Below, in pieces: positions 1-11,340 of a stretch of DNA of 64,000 nucleotides. The translations under genes were made by a program, and so were the position numbers. Source of the stretch: Aquarana catesbeiana (taxonomy: Eukaryota; Chordata; Amphibia; Anura; Ranidae); NCBI RefSeq assembly GCF_042186555.1, contig NC_133334.1:27066971-27130970 (forward strand). The letters run 5' to 3'. The notes below the pieces were generated by a model. It worked only from the letters and a program-made list of their open reading frames with translations, was not told where the DNA came from and searched no databases. The number at the start of each line of letters is the position of its first letter. The first letter of the stretch is position 1.

Positions 1-310
1 TAAGAAAGGCCTGGATTCTTTGCTAGATGTACAGAATATAACTGGGTACTGACATTTATAGGTAAAGTTGATCCGGGAAAAATCTGATTGCCTTTCGGGG
101 GATGATGAAGGAATTTTTTCCCCTGCTGGAGAAAATTGGATCATACTTTGCTGGGGTTTTTCGCCTTCCACGGGATCAACTGTAGGTGAAGGATTGTGTA
201 TATGGGATTGTATGTTATTTTGTTTTGTTTTTTATATTGATTGAACTGGATGGACTTGTGTCTTTTTTCAACAATATGTAGGTGCTATGTAACTGACCAC
301 CAACCCTGGG
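1..310 (+). repeat. Dispersed amphibian repeat fragment (tentative)
   Basis: The stretch has phrases that I recognise from a dispersed frog and fish repeat: GGAATTTTTTCCCCTGCTGG, TTTGCTGGGGTTTTTCGCCT and, near 245-285, a GAACTGGATGGACTTGTGTC block followed by TTTTTTCAACA. No coding potential is seen. It ends where the 45-bp minisatellite starts. The family name is not known to me and the assignment is from memory of similar sequence. Confidence 0.4.
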
Positions 311-319
311 CCGGGTACA

Positions 320-1292
320 TTTTTTACACTGTGCTCCCTGCACCCCCAGACTCATCACCCCCTATATATAACACTGTGCTCCCTGCACCCCCATATATAA
401 CACTGTGCTCCCTGCACCCCAGACTCATCACCCCCTATATATAATACTGTGCTCCCTGCACCCCCAGACTCATCACCCCCCATATATAACAATGTGCTCC
501 CTGCACCCCCAGACTCATCACCCCTCATATATAGCACTGTGCTCCCTGCACCCCCAGACTCATCACCCCCCATATATAACACTGTGCTCCCTGCACCCCC
601 AGACTCATCACCCCCCATATATAACACTGTGCTCCCTGCACCCCCAGACTCATCACCCCCCATATATAACACTGTGCTCCCTGCACCCCCAGACTCATCA
701 CCCTCCATATATAACACTGTGCTCCCTGCACCCCCAGACTCATCACCCCCTATATATAACACTGTGCTCCCTGCACCCCCATATATAACACTGTGCTCCC
801 TGCACCCCAGACTCATCACCCCCTATATATAATACTGTGCTCCCTGCACCCCCAGACTCATCACCCCCCATATATAACAATGTGCTCCCTGCACCCCCAG
901 ACTCATCACCCCTCATATATAGCACTGTGCTCCCTGCACCCCCAGACTCATCACCCCCCATATATAACACTGTGCTCCCTGCACCCCCAGACTCATCACC
1001 CCCCATATATAACACTGTGCTCCCTGCACCCCCAGACTCATCACCCCCCATATATAACACTGTGCTCCCTGCACCCCCAGACTCATCACCCCCCATATAT
1101 AACACTGTGCTCCCTGCACCCCCAGACTCATCGCCCCCTCATATTTAACAATGTGCTCCCTGCACCCCCAGACTCATCACCCCCCCATATATAACACTGT
1201 GCTCCCTGCACCCCCAGACTCATCACCCCCTATATATAACACTGTGCTCCCTGCACCCCCAGATTGATCACCCCCATATATAACATTCAACT
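320..1292. repeat. Minisatellite, 45-bp unit, about 21 copies
   Basis: The unit consists of ACTGTGCTCCCTGCACCCCC followed by AGACTCATCACCCCCTATAT and ATAAC; the 45-bp spacing is exact between GCTCC at 496, 541, 586 and 631. A short variant unit lacking AGACTCATCA occurs near 390 and again near 778, so a block of about 388 bp was duplicated as a whole. Because 45 is a multiple of 3, several frames stay open on both strands and give 15-residue peptide repeats; these are artefacts of periodicity. Confidence 0.95.
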
Positions 1293-1494
1293 CCCCGCAC
1301 AAGGAATTGTGGACTGGCTTTGTGGACCTGGGATTGGAAGAGAGTGTAGCTAACATTTTCACATTGGAAATTAAATAGATCTGTTTTATTAACCGATCAT
1401 CACTGTACCTGATAGAAAATGGCTCAAAATACCTTTTAACCACGTGACCTTCCGAAGGTTTTACCCCCCACCCCCATGGCCAGGCCATTTTTGC

Positions 1495-1645
1495 TATTCA
1501 GCACTGCGCTACTTTAACTGACAATTGCGCAGTCGTGTGAAGTTGTACCCAATTAACCTTTATATCCTTTTTTTTTCCCACATATAGAGCTTTCTTTTGG
1601 TGGTATTTGACCACCACTTTTTTATATATATATATTTTTTGCAAT
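1495..1645 (-). repeat. Fragment of TTAA-flanked CCACTT-type ranid element
   Basis: The minus strand matches the 3' part of the elements at 15.0, 17.0 and 19.5 kb: AGAAAGCTCTA, then a purine-rich run, then GGGTACAA, GCGCAATTGTCAGTTAAAG and a CAGTGC block. Only the last ~150 bp is present. It lies 200 bp beyond the minisatellite. Confidence 0.6.
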
Positions 1646-2489
1646 ATAAATGAAAAAAAGACCACAAATATTGGAAAAAACAAAATCAAGAACATAGACA
1701 TGACCTCCAACTAACTGGATCAAAGTTCAAAACTAAATTTTAGAAAGTATTATTTTACAGAAAGTGTAGTTGATGTTTGGAATAAAATACCAGCAGAGGT
1801 AGTAAGACAGTCAACAGTAAATGGCTAACAAAAAGTAAAAAAACAAAAACAAAAAAACACACACACAACAGGTAGACTTGATGGCAGGTTGGATATAAAT
1901 CAATGATTTTTTTAAAATCAATTAAACGATAGTTTTCTATTTAAGAAACATTAATACTTTAGTTTATTCAGCATGAAATGGAGCTTAGTTATGTAGCATG
2001 AGGCTGTATATTCTGCAATATTTACATTTTTGGTAAACTCATTCAATGAATCCAAGCTCAGCAAGCTGAGATAACATGCACTGCATTGAAGCATTCCCAC
2101 AATTTCACAGTAACCATGAGATAAACCAAAGTTCAGGAATATTACTTTATTCCGTTGTTTTGCAAATCTATGTACACTACTATGTACACTACAAACTGTA
2201 TGATTGAATCAGTTCTGATATCGCTGTTTTACTAACCTGACAGCTTATTATTCTTAATAGGAAACCTTAATTTTGTTTTTTAAAATATTAAAGATTCTAA
2301 CTACCAGCAAGAATGAGTTCTTAAAGAGCACCTGTCATTTCAGATCCATCATGGCAGCACCTGATAGCGGTCATCCACTCACCTGCTGCCGCCACATCCC
2401 TCCCCTTGTTGTGTCACTGCCGCATCACCAGCCGTCCCATTAAAGTGAATGAGACTGTCGGGGAGTCAGCCGCGGGTCAGAGGAGGAGC
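1646..2489. other. Intergenic, no gene seen
   Basis: AT-rich sequence. The piece at about 1,710-1,890 (AAAGTATTATTTTACAGAAA, GGAATAAAATACCAGCAGAG) resembles the other end of the dispersed repeat at 1-310. From about 2,310 the text (AAAGAGCACCTGTCATTTCA) looks like another non-autonomous repeat. No supported exon. Confidence 0.5.
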
Positions 2490-2850
2490 CGCTTTTTTTT
2501 TGGCAGGTGGCACACTGAGCCGATGCCAGAGCCGCTGAGGGGGTGAAACTGAATACAGAGAGAACCAGCTGTCAAAATTCAGCGGTGATGTCGGGGGTGG
2601 GCGGGACCCAGCAACTATGAAACACCAGCCAATAAATGGGCTGCTTAAGAAAGGGGGCAGGGCCACAAACATGTAGCGGCCCGCCTAGATCCCATCGGCT
2701 TGTGTTTGATAGTTGCTGGGTCCCGCCCACCACCGACATCAACGCTGAATTTTGACAGCTCCTCTCTCTCTCTGCATTCAGTTACATATGCCAGTTTCAC
2801 ACACTCAGCAGCTCCGGCAAGCGCCGCTCTGCCAAATGGAGTGTGAGGAA
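2490..2850. repeat. Foldback (inverted repeat) element
   Basis: The left arm at about 2,545-2,622 and the right arm at about 2,703-2,787 are reverse complements over roughly 75 bp with few mismatches; the shared core includes TAGTTGCTGGGTCCCGCCCA on the right and its complement on the left. The spacer is about 80 bp. Weaker pairing extends outward (GCCAGAGCCGCTGAG against CTCAGCAGCTCCGGC). No coding capacity; a MITE or foldback DNA transposon is the likely origin. Confidence 0.7.
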
Positions 2851-2964
2851 GGGAGGAGGAACCGGCACGGTGCGGTCAGTGTTAATCGGCCTAATTTTCA
2901 TAATAATTGGCAGATGCATATTTCTTAAAAAAGGCCAAAGATCGGCCGATCTCTACACAGGACA

Positions 2965-4106
2965 ACCATTAGTCGTGCAACCCACAAATCTGGCCTTTAT
3001 GGAAGAGTGGCAAGAAGAAAGCCGCTGTTGAAAGAAAGCCATAAGAAGTCCCATTTGCAGTTTGCGAGAAGCCATGTGGAGGACACAGCAAACATGTGGA
3101 AGAAGGTGCTCTGGTCAGAGGAGACCAAAACTGAACTTTTTGGCCTAAAAGCAAAACGCTATGTGTGGCGGAAAACCAACACCGCTTATCACCCTGAACA
3201 CACCACACCCACTGTGAAACATGGTGGTGGCAGCATCATGTGGTCAGATGAGACCAAAATTTTAATTTTTGGCCTAAAAGCAAAATGCTGTGTGTGGTAA
3301 AAAACTAACACTGCACATCCCCTTGAACACACCACACCCACTGTGAAATATGGTGGTGGCAGCATCATGTTGTGGTGATGCTTTTCTTCGGCAGGGACAA
3401 GGAAGCTGGTCAGAGTTGATGGGAAGATGGATGGAGCCAAATACTGGGCAATCTTAGAAGAAAACCTGTTAAGAGTCTGCAAAGGACTTGAGACTGGGGT
3501 GTAGATTCACCAGTATACATCTGCCATCATTTAAAGGGCCTCTGATTAACCCCAATTAAATTTCAACTGTTCTCGTAGGTCTTTCCTGACATTTTCTTAG
3601 TCGCATCCTACAGCAAAAGCCACGGTCCGCAGAGAGATACCAGTCAATATTGGCACAAAACCTTCAGGCCTTTTGCTAGAAAGCTGAACGTGAAGAGGAA
3701 CTTCATCTTTTCAGCATGACAACGACCCAAAGCATCCATCCAAATCAACAGATGAATGGCTTCACCAGAAGAAGATTCAAGTTTTGGAATGGCCCAGCCA
3801 GAGCCCAGACCTGAATCCCATTGAAAATCTGTGGGGTGATCTGAAGAGGGCTGTGCACAGGAGATGCCCTCGCAATCTGACAGATTTGGAGTGTTTTTGC
3901 AAAGAAGAGTGGGCAAAATATTGCCAAGTCAAGATGTGCCATGCTGATAGACTCCTACCCAAAAAGACTGAGTGATGGAATAAAATGAAAAGGAGCTTCA
4001 CCAAAGTATTAGTGTAAGGGGTGTGCAAACTTATGTAACCGGATTATTTTATTTTTTCTTCCCTCCACCTAAAAGATTTTAGTTTGTTATTCAATTGAGT
4101 TAGATT
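2965..4106 (+). pseudogene. Tc1/mariner transposase relic, 5'-truncated
   Basis: Plus-strand translation from about 3,007 gives a Tc1-type stretch with WKKVLWSEETKTELFG and YVWRKTNTAYHPEHT, then HGGGSIM; a second piece at 3,784-3,975 holds the third catalytic region (WPSQSPDLNPIENLW). In an active Tc1 transposase this is a DDE/D enzyme that cuts and pastes at TA. Here the N-terminal paired-type DNA-binding domain is missing, frames shift between 3,300 and 3,780, and the segment around the GGGSIM box is duplicated in tandem (about 3,180-3,245 and 3,303-3,370). The 3' end abuts the 37-bp minisatellite. Clearly inactive. Confidence 0.85.
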
Positions 4107-6812
4107 TACCCCCGCCTCCATCTCCGCAGAACATCTCTACCGTCACCCCGGCCTCCATCTCCGCAGAACATCTCTACCGTCACCCCCGCCTCCATCTCCG
4201 CAGAACATCTCTACCGTCACCCCCGCCTCCATCTCCGCAGAACATCTCTACCGTCACCCCCGCCTCCATCTCCGCAGAACATCTCTACCGTCACCCCCGC
4301 CTCCATCTCCGCAGAACATCTCTACCGTCACCCCCGCCTCCATCTCCGCAGAACATCTCTACCGTCACCCCCGCCTCCATCTCCGCAGAACATCTCTACC
4401 GTCACCCCCGCCTCCATCTCCGCAGAACATCTCTACCGTCACCCCCGCCTCCATCTCCGTAGAACATCTCTAGAGTCACCCCCGCCTCCATCTCCGCCTC
4501 CATCTCTACTGTCACCCCCGCCTCCATCTCCGCAGAACATCTCTACTGTCACCCCCGCCTCCATCTCCGCAGAACATCTCTACTGTCACCCCCGCCTCCA
4601 TCTCCGCAGAACATCTCTACCGTCACCCCCGCCTCCATCTCCGCAGAACATCTCTACCGTCACCCCCGCCTCCATCTCCGTAGAACATCTCTAGAGTCAC
4701 CCCCGCCTCCATCTCCGCCTCCATCTCTACTGTCACCCCCGCCTCCATCTCCGCAGAACATCTCTACTGTCACCCCCGCCTCCATCTCCGCAGAACATCT
4801 CTACTGTCACCCCCGCCTCCATCTCCGCAGAACATCTCTACTGTCACCCCCGCCTCCATCTCCGCAGAACATCTCTACTGTCACCCCCGCCTCCATCTCC
4901 GCAGAACATCTCTACTGTCACCCCCGCCTCCATCTCCGCAGAACATCTCTACTGTCACCCCCGCCTCCATCTCCGCAGAACATCTCTACTGTCACCCCCG
5001 CCTCCATCTCCGCAGAACATCTCTAGAGTCACCCCCGCCTCCATCTCCGCAGAACATCTCTAGAGTCACCCCCGCCTCCATCTCCGCAGAACATCTCTAC
5101 CGTCACCCCCGCCTCCATCTCCGCAGAACATCTCTACCGTCACCCCCGCCTCCATCTCCGCAGAACATCTCTACCGTCACCCCCGCCTCCATCTCCGCAG
5201 AACATCTCTACCGTCACCCCCGCCTCCATCTCCGCAGAACATCTCTACCGTCACCCCCGCCTCCATCTCCGCAGAACATCTCTACCGTCACCCCCGCCTC
5301 CATCTCCGCAGAACATCTCTACCGTCACCCCCGCCTCCATCTCCGCAGAACATCTCTACCGTCACCCCCGCCTCCATCTCCGCAGAACATCTCTACCGTC
5401 ACCCCCGCCTCCATCTCCGCAGAACATCTCTACCGTCACCCCCGCCTCCATCTCCGTAGAACATCTCTAGAGTCACCCCCGCCTCCATCTCCGCCTCCAT
5501 CTCTACTGTCACCCCCGCCTCCATCTCCGCAGAACATCTCTACTGTCACCCCCGCCTCCATCTCCGCAGAACATCTCTACTGTCACCCCCGCCACCATCT
5601 CCGCAGAACATCTCTACTGTCACCCCCGCCTCCATCTCCGCAGAACATCTCTACTGTCACCCCCGCCTCCATCTCCGCAGAACATCTCTACTGTCACCCC
5701 CGCCTCCATCACCGCAGAACATCTCTACCGTCACCCCCGCCTCCATCTCCGCGGAACATCTCTACCGTCACCCCCGCCTCCATCTCCGCAGAACATCTCT
5801 ACCGTCACCCCCGCCTCCATCTCCGCAGAACATCTCTACCGTCACCCCCGCCTCCATCTCCGCAGATAATCTCTACTGTCACCCCCGCCTCCATCTCCAC
5901 TGTCACCCCCGCCTCCATCTCCGCAGAACATCTCTACTGTCACCCCCGCCTCCATCTCCGCAGAACATCTCTACCGTCACCCCCGCCTCCATCTCTGCAG
6001 AACATCTCTACTGTCACCCCCGCCTCCATCTCCGCCTCCATCTCTACTGTCACCCCCACAGAACATCTCCGCAGAACATCTCTACGGTCGCACCTGCATC
6101 TATCTCCGCAGATCATCTCCACTGTCACCCCCGCCTCCATCTCCGCAGATCATCTCCACTGTCACCTCCACCTCCACAAAACATCTCTACTGTCACCCCC
6201 GCCTCCATCTCTGCAGAACATCTCTACTGTCACCCCCGCCTCCATCTCTGCAGAACATCTCTACAGTCACCCCTGCCTCCATCTCTGCAGAACATCTCTA
6301 CTGTCACCCCCGCCTCCATCTCCGCAGAACATCTCTACAGTCACCCCTGCCTCCATCTCTGCAGAACATCTCTACTGTCACCCCCGCCTCCATCTCTGCA
6401 GAACATCTCTACTGTCACCCCCGCCTCCATCTCTGCAGAACATCTCTACTGTCACCCCCGCCTCCATCTCTGCAGAACATCTCTACTGTCACCCCCGCCT
6501 CTATCTCTGCAGAACATCTCTACTGTCACCCCCGCCTCCATCTCTGCAGAACATCTCTACAGTCACCCCTGCCTCCATCTCTGCAGAACATCTCTACTGT
6601 CACCCCCGCCTCCATCTCCGCAGAACATCTCTACAGTCACCCCTGCCTCCATCTCTGCAGAACATCTCTACTGTCACCCCCGCCTCCATCTCCGCAGAAC
6701 ATCTCTACAGTCACCCCTGCCTCCATCTCTGCAGAACATCTCTACTGTCACCCCCGCCTCCATCTCTGCAGAACATCTCTACTGTCACCCCCGCCTCTAT
6801 CTCTACTGTCAC
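4107..6812. repeat. Minisatellite, 37-bp unit, about 70 copies
   Basis: The unit is CAGAACATCTCTACCGTCAC followed by CCCCGCCTCCATCTCCG. Variants cluster in blocks: TACCGTC, TACTGTC, TAGAGTC and, toward the right, CTGCAG in place of CCGCAG. Shortened units (CTCCGCCTCCATCTC) recur near 4,488, 4,705 and 5,487, which shows duplication of multi-unit blocks. Since 37 is not a multiple of 3, every frame is interrupted or short. Confidence 0.95.
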
Positions 6813-7205
6813 CCCCGCAGAATACCTCTACTGTCACCTCCACCTCCACAGAACACCCTCCCCTATTTCTGCAGAACATCTTCGCTGTCACCCCTCTACC
6901 TTCTATGCAGAACCTCTCTCCCATCTGCCACCCTTGCAGAACATCTCCTAATTCCCCTCTCTGCAGAACATCTTTGCTCTTACCCCTCTCCCATCACCCC
7001 TTTGCAGAAAATGTCACATTTCTCTGCAGAACATCTCTTCTGCCACCACACTCCCATATCTGCAGACCATCTCTTCCATTACACCCGCTTCTCTCCAGTC
7101 AGCCCCCCCATCTATGCAGAACATTTCTCCTGCTCCCCCCTCTGCAGAACATCTCCCCCATCTGCCATGCTTGCAGAACGTCTCTCCTGTCTCCCCTCCC
7201 CGCAG
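6813..7205. repeat. Degenerate flank of the 37-bp array
   Basis: The GCAGAACATCT core recurs at irregular spacing (for example near 6,870, 6,907, 6,963, 7,026, 7,115, 7,145) between diverged C/T-rich text. This is old, decaying array sequence that fades into the promoter-like island. Confidence 0.75.
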
Positions 7206-7873
7206 TCTCTCTCCTCAGGTAGGTCGGAGCCCCCTGTGTCCGGACCCGGCGGTAGGTGAGTATGTGGGGTGTATTGGGAGACATACATCCGGTAGAAGGG
7301 TGGTGGGAGGACAGATACATACCGCTCCGGTCAGACGCACAGCGGCTCCATGCTCCCCGGCGGCCCCTCTCGCCGCTTCCTCTTCCCTTCCTCAAGCTCT
7401 GTGTACGAAGCCCCGCACTGACCAATCCAACCTTCTCCACACACCGCCCCGCATTGGCTGCCCGGAGGTGTCACATGACACGTCTGACAGCCAAGCTAAG
7501 GTACCGGGCTGCTCATTGGCTGACGGCGACCGACTGCCGGGCTCAGGGCGGAGTTGTGGGCGGAGGGTTGGTTCTCTGTGGTCACGTGGTAGACGGAAGC
7601 CCAGCAATCCCTGAAAGACTTCTATAATGTGGGCGTGGTTATAGGCTTGATAAACGGGAAGTATAAAAGCGGCGCGCCTCCTCCACCAACAAAATGGCCG
7701 CTATAGTTCTTTTACCTCAGGAGTATGCCTTATAACTTCGCCATTGCCTTTAAATACTGATATAAAGGGCGGAAACGGGCCACTGAATGTGTAAAATAAG
7801 AAATAATTATGGCCCTGAAATGTGCCTAACATTAAAGTGGGACTTTAGTCAGAGCTGACAGCCAGAGGTTCAG
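7206..7873 (+). promoter_or_regulatory. CpG-rich TATA promoter-like island, possible noncoding first exon
   Basis: The region is GC- and CpG-rich and non-repetitive within the window. Elements in order: CCAAT box at 7,422-7,426, inverted CCAAT (ATTGG) at 7,453-7,457 and 7,515-7,519, E-box CACGTG at 7,583-7,588, TATAAAA at 7,662-7,668 followed by GCGGCGCGCC, and an AAAATGGCCGC motif at about 7,691. A splice-donor match CAG/GTGAGC lies at 7,871-7,879. The ATG at 7,694 opens only 13 codons. I infer a transcription start near 7,690 with an exon ending at 7,873. No downstream coding exon is visible, so the gene, if real, is unidentified. Confidence 0.4.
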
Positions 7874-7989
7874 GTGAGCGGCCAACTGGCCATGCCTGAG
7901 GTGATGATCTGCTGGATGTTCTGTGTGGAGAGGGGAGGACTCAGGAGGTACTGAGGGATGTGATGAAGGTTCACATCAAGACCTGTACC

Positions 7990-10900
7990 ATGTCCGTACC
8001 CCCTCTCCCGCCACGTCCGCACACCTTCACCCGCAATGTCCTCACTCCCTCACCCGCAATGTCCGCACCACCACGTCCGCACACCTTCACCCGCAATGTC
8101 CTCACTCCCTCACCTGCAATGTCCGCACCACCACGTCCACACACCTTCACCTTCAATGTCCTCACTCCCTCACCCGCAATGTCCGCACCCCCTCGCCCAT
8201 CACGTCCACACACCACCCGCAATGTCCTCACTCCCTCACCCGCAATGTCCGCACCACCACGTCCACACACCTTCACCTTCAATGTCCTCACTCCCTCACC
8301 CGCAATGTCCGCACCCCCTCGCCCATCACGTCCACACACCTTCACCCGCAATGTCCTCACTTCCTCACCCGCAATGTCCGCACCCCTTCACCCGCAATGT
8401 CCTCACTCCCTCACCCGCCATGTCCGCACACCTTCACCCGCAATGTCCTCACTCCCTCACCCGCAATGTCCTCACTCCCTCACCCGCAATGTCCGCACCC
8501 CCTCGCCCACCACGTCCACACACCTTCACCCGCAATGTCCTCACTCCCTCACCTGCAATGTCCGCACCCCTTCACCCGCAATGTCCTCACTCCCTCACCT
8601 GCCATGTCCGCACACCTTCACCCGCAATGTCCTCACTCCCGCACCCCCTCGCCCATCACGTCCACACACCACCCGCAATGTCCTCACTCCCTCACCCGCA
8701 ATGTCCGCACCACCACGTCCACACACCTTCACCTTCAATGTCCTCACTCCCTCACGCGCAATGTCCGCACCCCCTCGCCCATCACGTCCACACACCTTCA
8801 CCCGCAATGTCCTCACTTCCTCACCCGCAATGTCCGCACCCCTTCACCCGCAATGTCCTCACTCCCTCACCCGCCATGTCCGCACACCTTCACCCGCAAT
8901 GTCCTCACTCCCTCACCCGCAATGTCCACACCCCCTCGCCCATCACGTCCACACACCTTCACCCGCAATGTCCTCACTCCCTCACCCGCAATGTCCGCAC
9001 CCCTTCACCCGCAATGTCCTCACTCCCTCACCCGCCATGTCCGCACACCTTCACCCGCAATGTCCTCACTCCCTCACCCGCCATGTCCTCACTCCCTCAC
9101 CTGCAGTGTCCGCACCCCCTCGCCCACCACGTCCACACACCTTCACCCGCAATGTCCGCACCCCTTCACCCGCAATGAATGTCCTCACTCCCTCACCCGC
9201 AATGTCCGCACCCCTTCACCCGCAATGTCCTCACTCCCTCACCCGCCATGTCCGCACACCTTCACCCGCAATGTCCTCACTCCCTCACCCGCCATGTCCT
9301 CACTCCCTCACCCGCAATGTCCGCACCCCCTCGCCCACCACGTCCACACACCTTCACCCGCAATGTCCTCACTCCCTCACCTGCAATGTCCGCACCCCTT
9401 CACCCGCAATGTCCTCACTCCCTCACCTGCCATGTCCGCACACCTTCACCCGCAATGTCCTCACTCCCTCACCCGCCATGTCCTCACTCCCTCACCTGCA
9501 ATGTCCGCACCCCCTCGCCCACCACGTCCACACACCTTCACCCGCAATGTCCTCACTCCCTCACCCGCAATGTCCGCACCCCTTCACCCGCAATGTCCTC
9601 ACTCCCTCACCCGCCATGTCCGCACACCTTCACCCGCAATGTCCTCACTCCCTCACCCGCCATGTCCTCACTCCCTCACCCGCAATGTCCGCACCCCCTC
9701 GCCCACCACGTCCACACACCTTCACCCGCAATGTCCGCACCCCTTCACCCGCAATGTCCTCACTCCCTCACCCGCAATGTTCGCACCCCTTCACCCGCAA
9801 TGTCCTCACTCCCTCACCCGCCATGTCCGCACACCTTCACCCGCAATGTCCTCACTCCCTCACCCGCCATGTCCTCACTCCCTCACCCGCAATGTCCGCA
9901 CCCCCTCGCACACCACGTCCACACACCTTCACCCGCAATGTCCTCACTCCCTCACCTGCAATGTCCGCACCCCTTCACCCGCAATGTCCTCACTCCCTCA
10001 CCTGCCATGTCCGCACACCTTCACCCGCAATGTCCTCACTCCCTCACCCGCCATGTCCTCACTCCCTCACCTGCAATGTCCGCACCCCCTCGCCCACCAC
10101 GTCCACACACCTTCACCCGCAATGTCCTCACTCCCTCACCCGCAATGTCCGCACCCCTTCACCCGCAATGTCCTCACTCCCTCACCCGCCATGTCCGCAC
10201 ACCTTCACCCGCAATGTCCTCACTCCCTCACCCGCCATGTCCTCACTCCCTCACCCGCCATGTCCGCACACCTTCACCCGCAATGTCCTCACTCCCTCAC
10301 CCGCCATGTCCTCACTCCCTCACCCGCAATGTCCGCACCCCCTCGCCCACCACGTCCACACACCTTCACCCGCAATGTCCTCACTCCCTCACCTGCAATG
10401 TCCGCACCCCTTCACCCGCAATGTCCTCACTCCCTCACCTGCAATGTCCGCACACCTTCACCCGCAATGTCCTCACTCCCTCACCCGCCATGTCCTCACT
10501 CCCTCACCTGCAATGTCCGCACCCCCTCGCCCACCACGTCCACACACCTTCACCCGCAATGTCCTCACTCCCTCACCTGCAATGTCCGCACCCCTTCACC
10601 CGCAATGTCCTCACTCCCTCACCTGCCATGTCCGCACACCTTCACCCGCAATGTCCTCACTCCCTCACCCGCCATGTCCTCACTCCCTCACCCGCAATGT
10701 CCGCACCCCCTCGCCCACCACGTCCACACACCTTCACCCGCAATGTCCTCACTCCCTCACCTGCAATGTCCACACCCCTTCACCCGCAATGTCCTCACTC
10801 CCTCACCCGCCATGTCCACAAACCTTCACCCGCAATGTCCTCACTCCCTCACCTGCAATGTCCGCACCCCTTCACCCGCAATGTCCTCACTCCCTCACCC

Positions 10901-11340
10901 GCCATGTCCACACACCTTCACCCGCAATGTCCTCACTCCCTCACCCGCCAAGTCCACACACCTTCACCCGCAATGTCCTCACTCCCTCGCCCACTATGTC
11001 CGCACACCTTCACCTGCAATGTCCTCACTCCCTCACCCGCCATGTCCGCACCCCCTAGCCTGCACCCCTTCACCCACCACGTCTGTACCCCTTCACCCGC
11101 CATGTCTTCCCCCCTCTCACCCGCCATGTCTGCACCCCCTCACCTGCCATCCTCTCACCCGCACTGTCTGCACCCTCATCCGGCATCCTCTCACCTGCCA
11201 TGTCTTCACCCTCTCTCCCGCCATGTCCGCATCCCCTCACCCGCCATGTCCGCACCCTCTCACCCGCCATGTCTGCGCCCCCTCACCCGCCCTGTCTTCA
11301 ACCCCTCACGTGCCCTGGCTGCACCCCCTGACCCGCCATG
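7990..11340. repeat. Minisatellite, 23-bp unit with ~184-bp higher-order repeat
   Basis: The basic unit is TCACCCGCAATGTCCTCACT plus CCC, with variants CCGCAATGTCCGCACCCCT, CCGCCATGTCC and a CCTCGCCCACCACGTCCACA block. The CACGTCCACACACC landmark recurs at 9,339, 9,523, 9,707, then 9,913, 10,097, and 10,535, 10,719, giving a frequent 184-bp (8 x 23) higher-order period. Since 23 is not divisible by 3, all three plus frames cycle through the same 23-residue peptide repeat and stay open for kilobases; these are not genes. Variants become more divergent past 11,050. Confidence 0.95.

Noticed and set aside
320..1292. CRISPR-like regular spacing
   Set aside because: Units are contiguous without unique spacers, and the genome is vertebrate; this is a minisatellite.
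7694..7735. Short frame MAAIVLLPQEYAL after a strong start context
   Set aside because: Thirteen codons with no support; more likely a YY1-like ATGGCCGC promoter motif in a noncoding exon.
7960..7995. Possible KRAB-box exon (text like EGSHQDLYH)
   Set aside because: The match is only a few residues, has no splice border and runs into the minisatellite.
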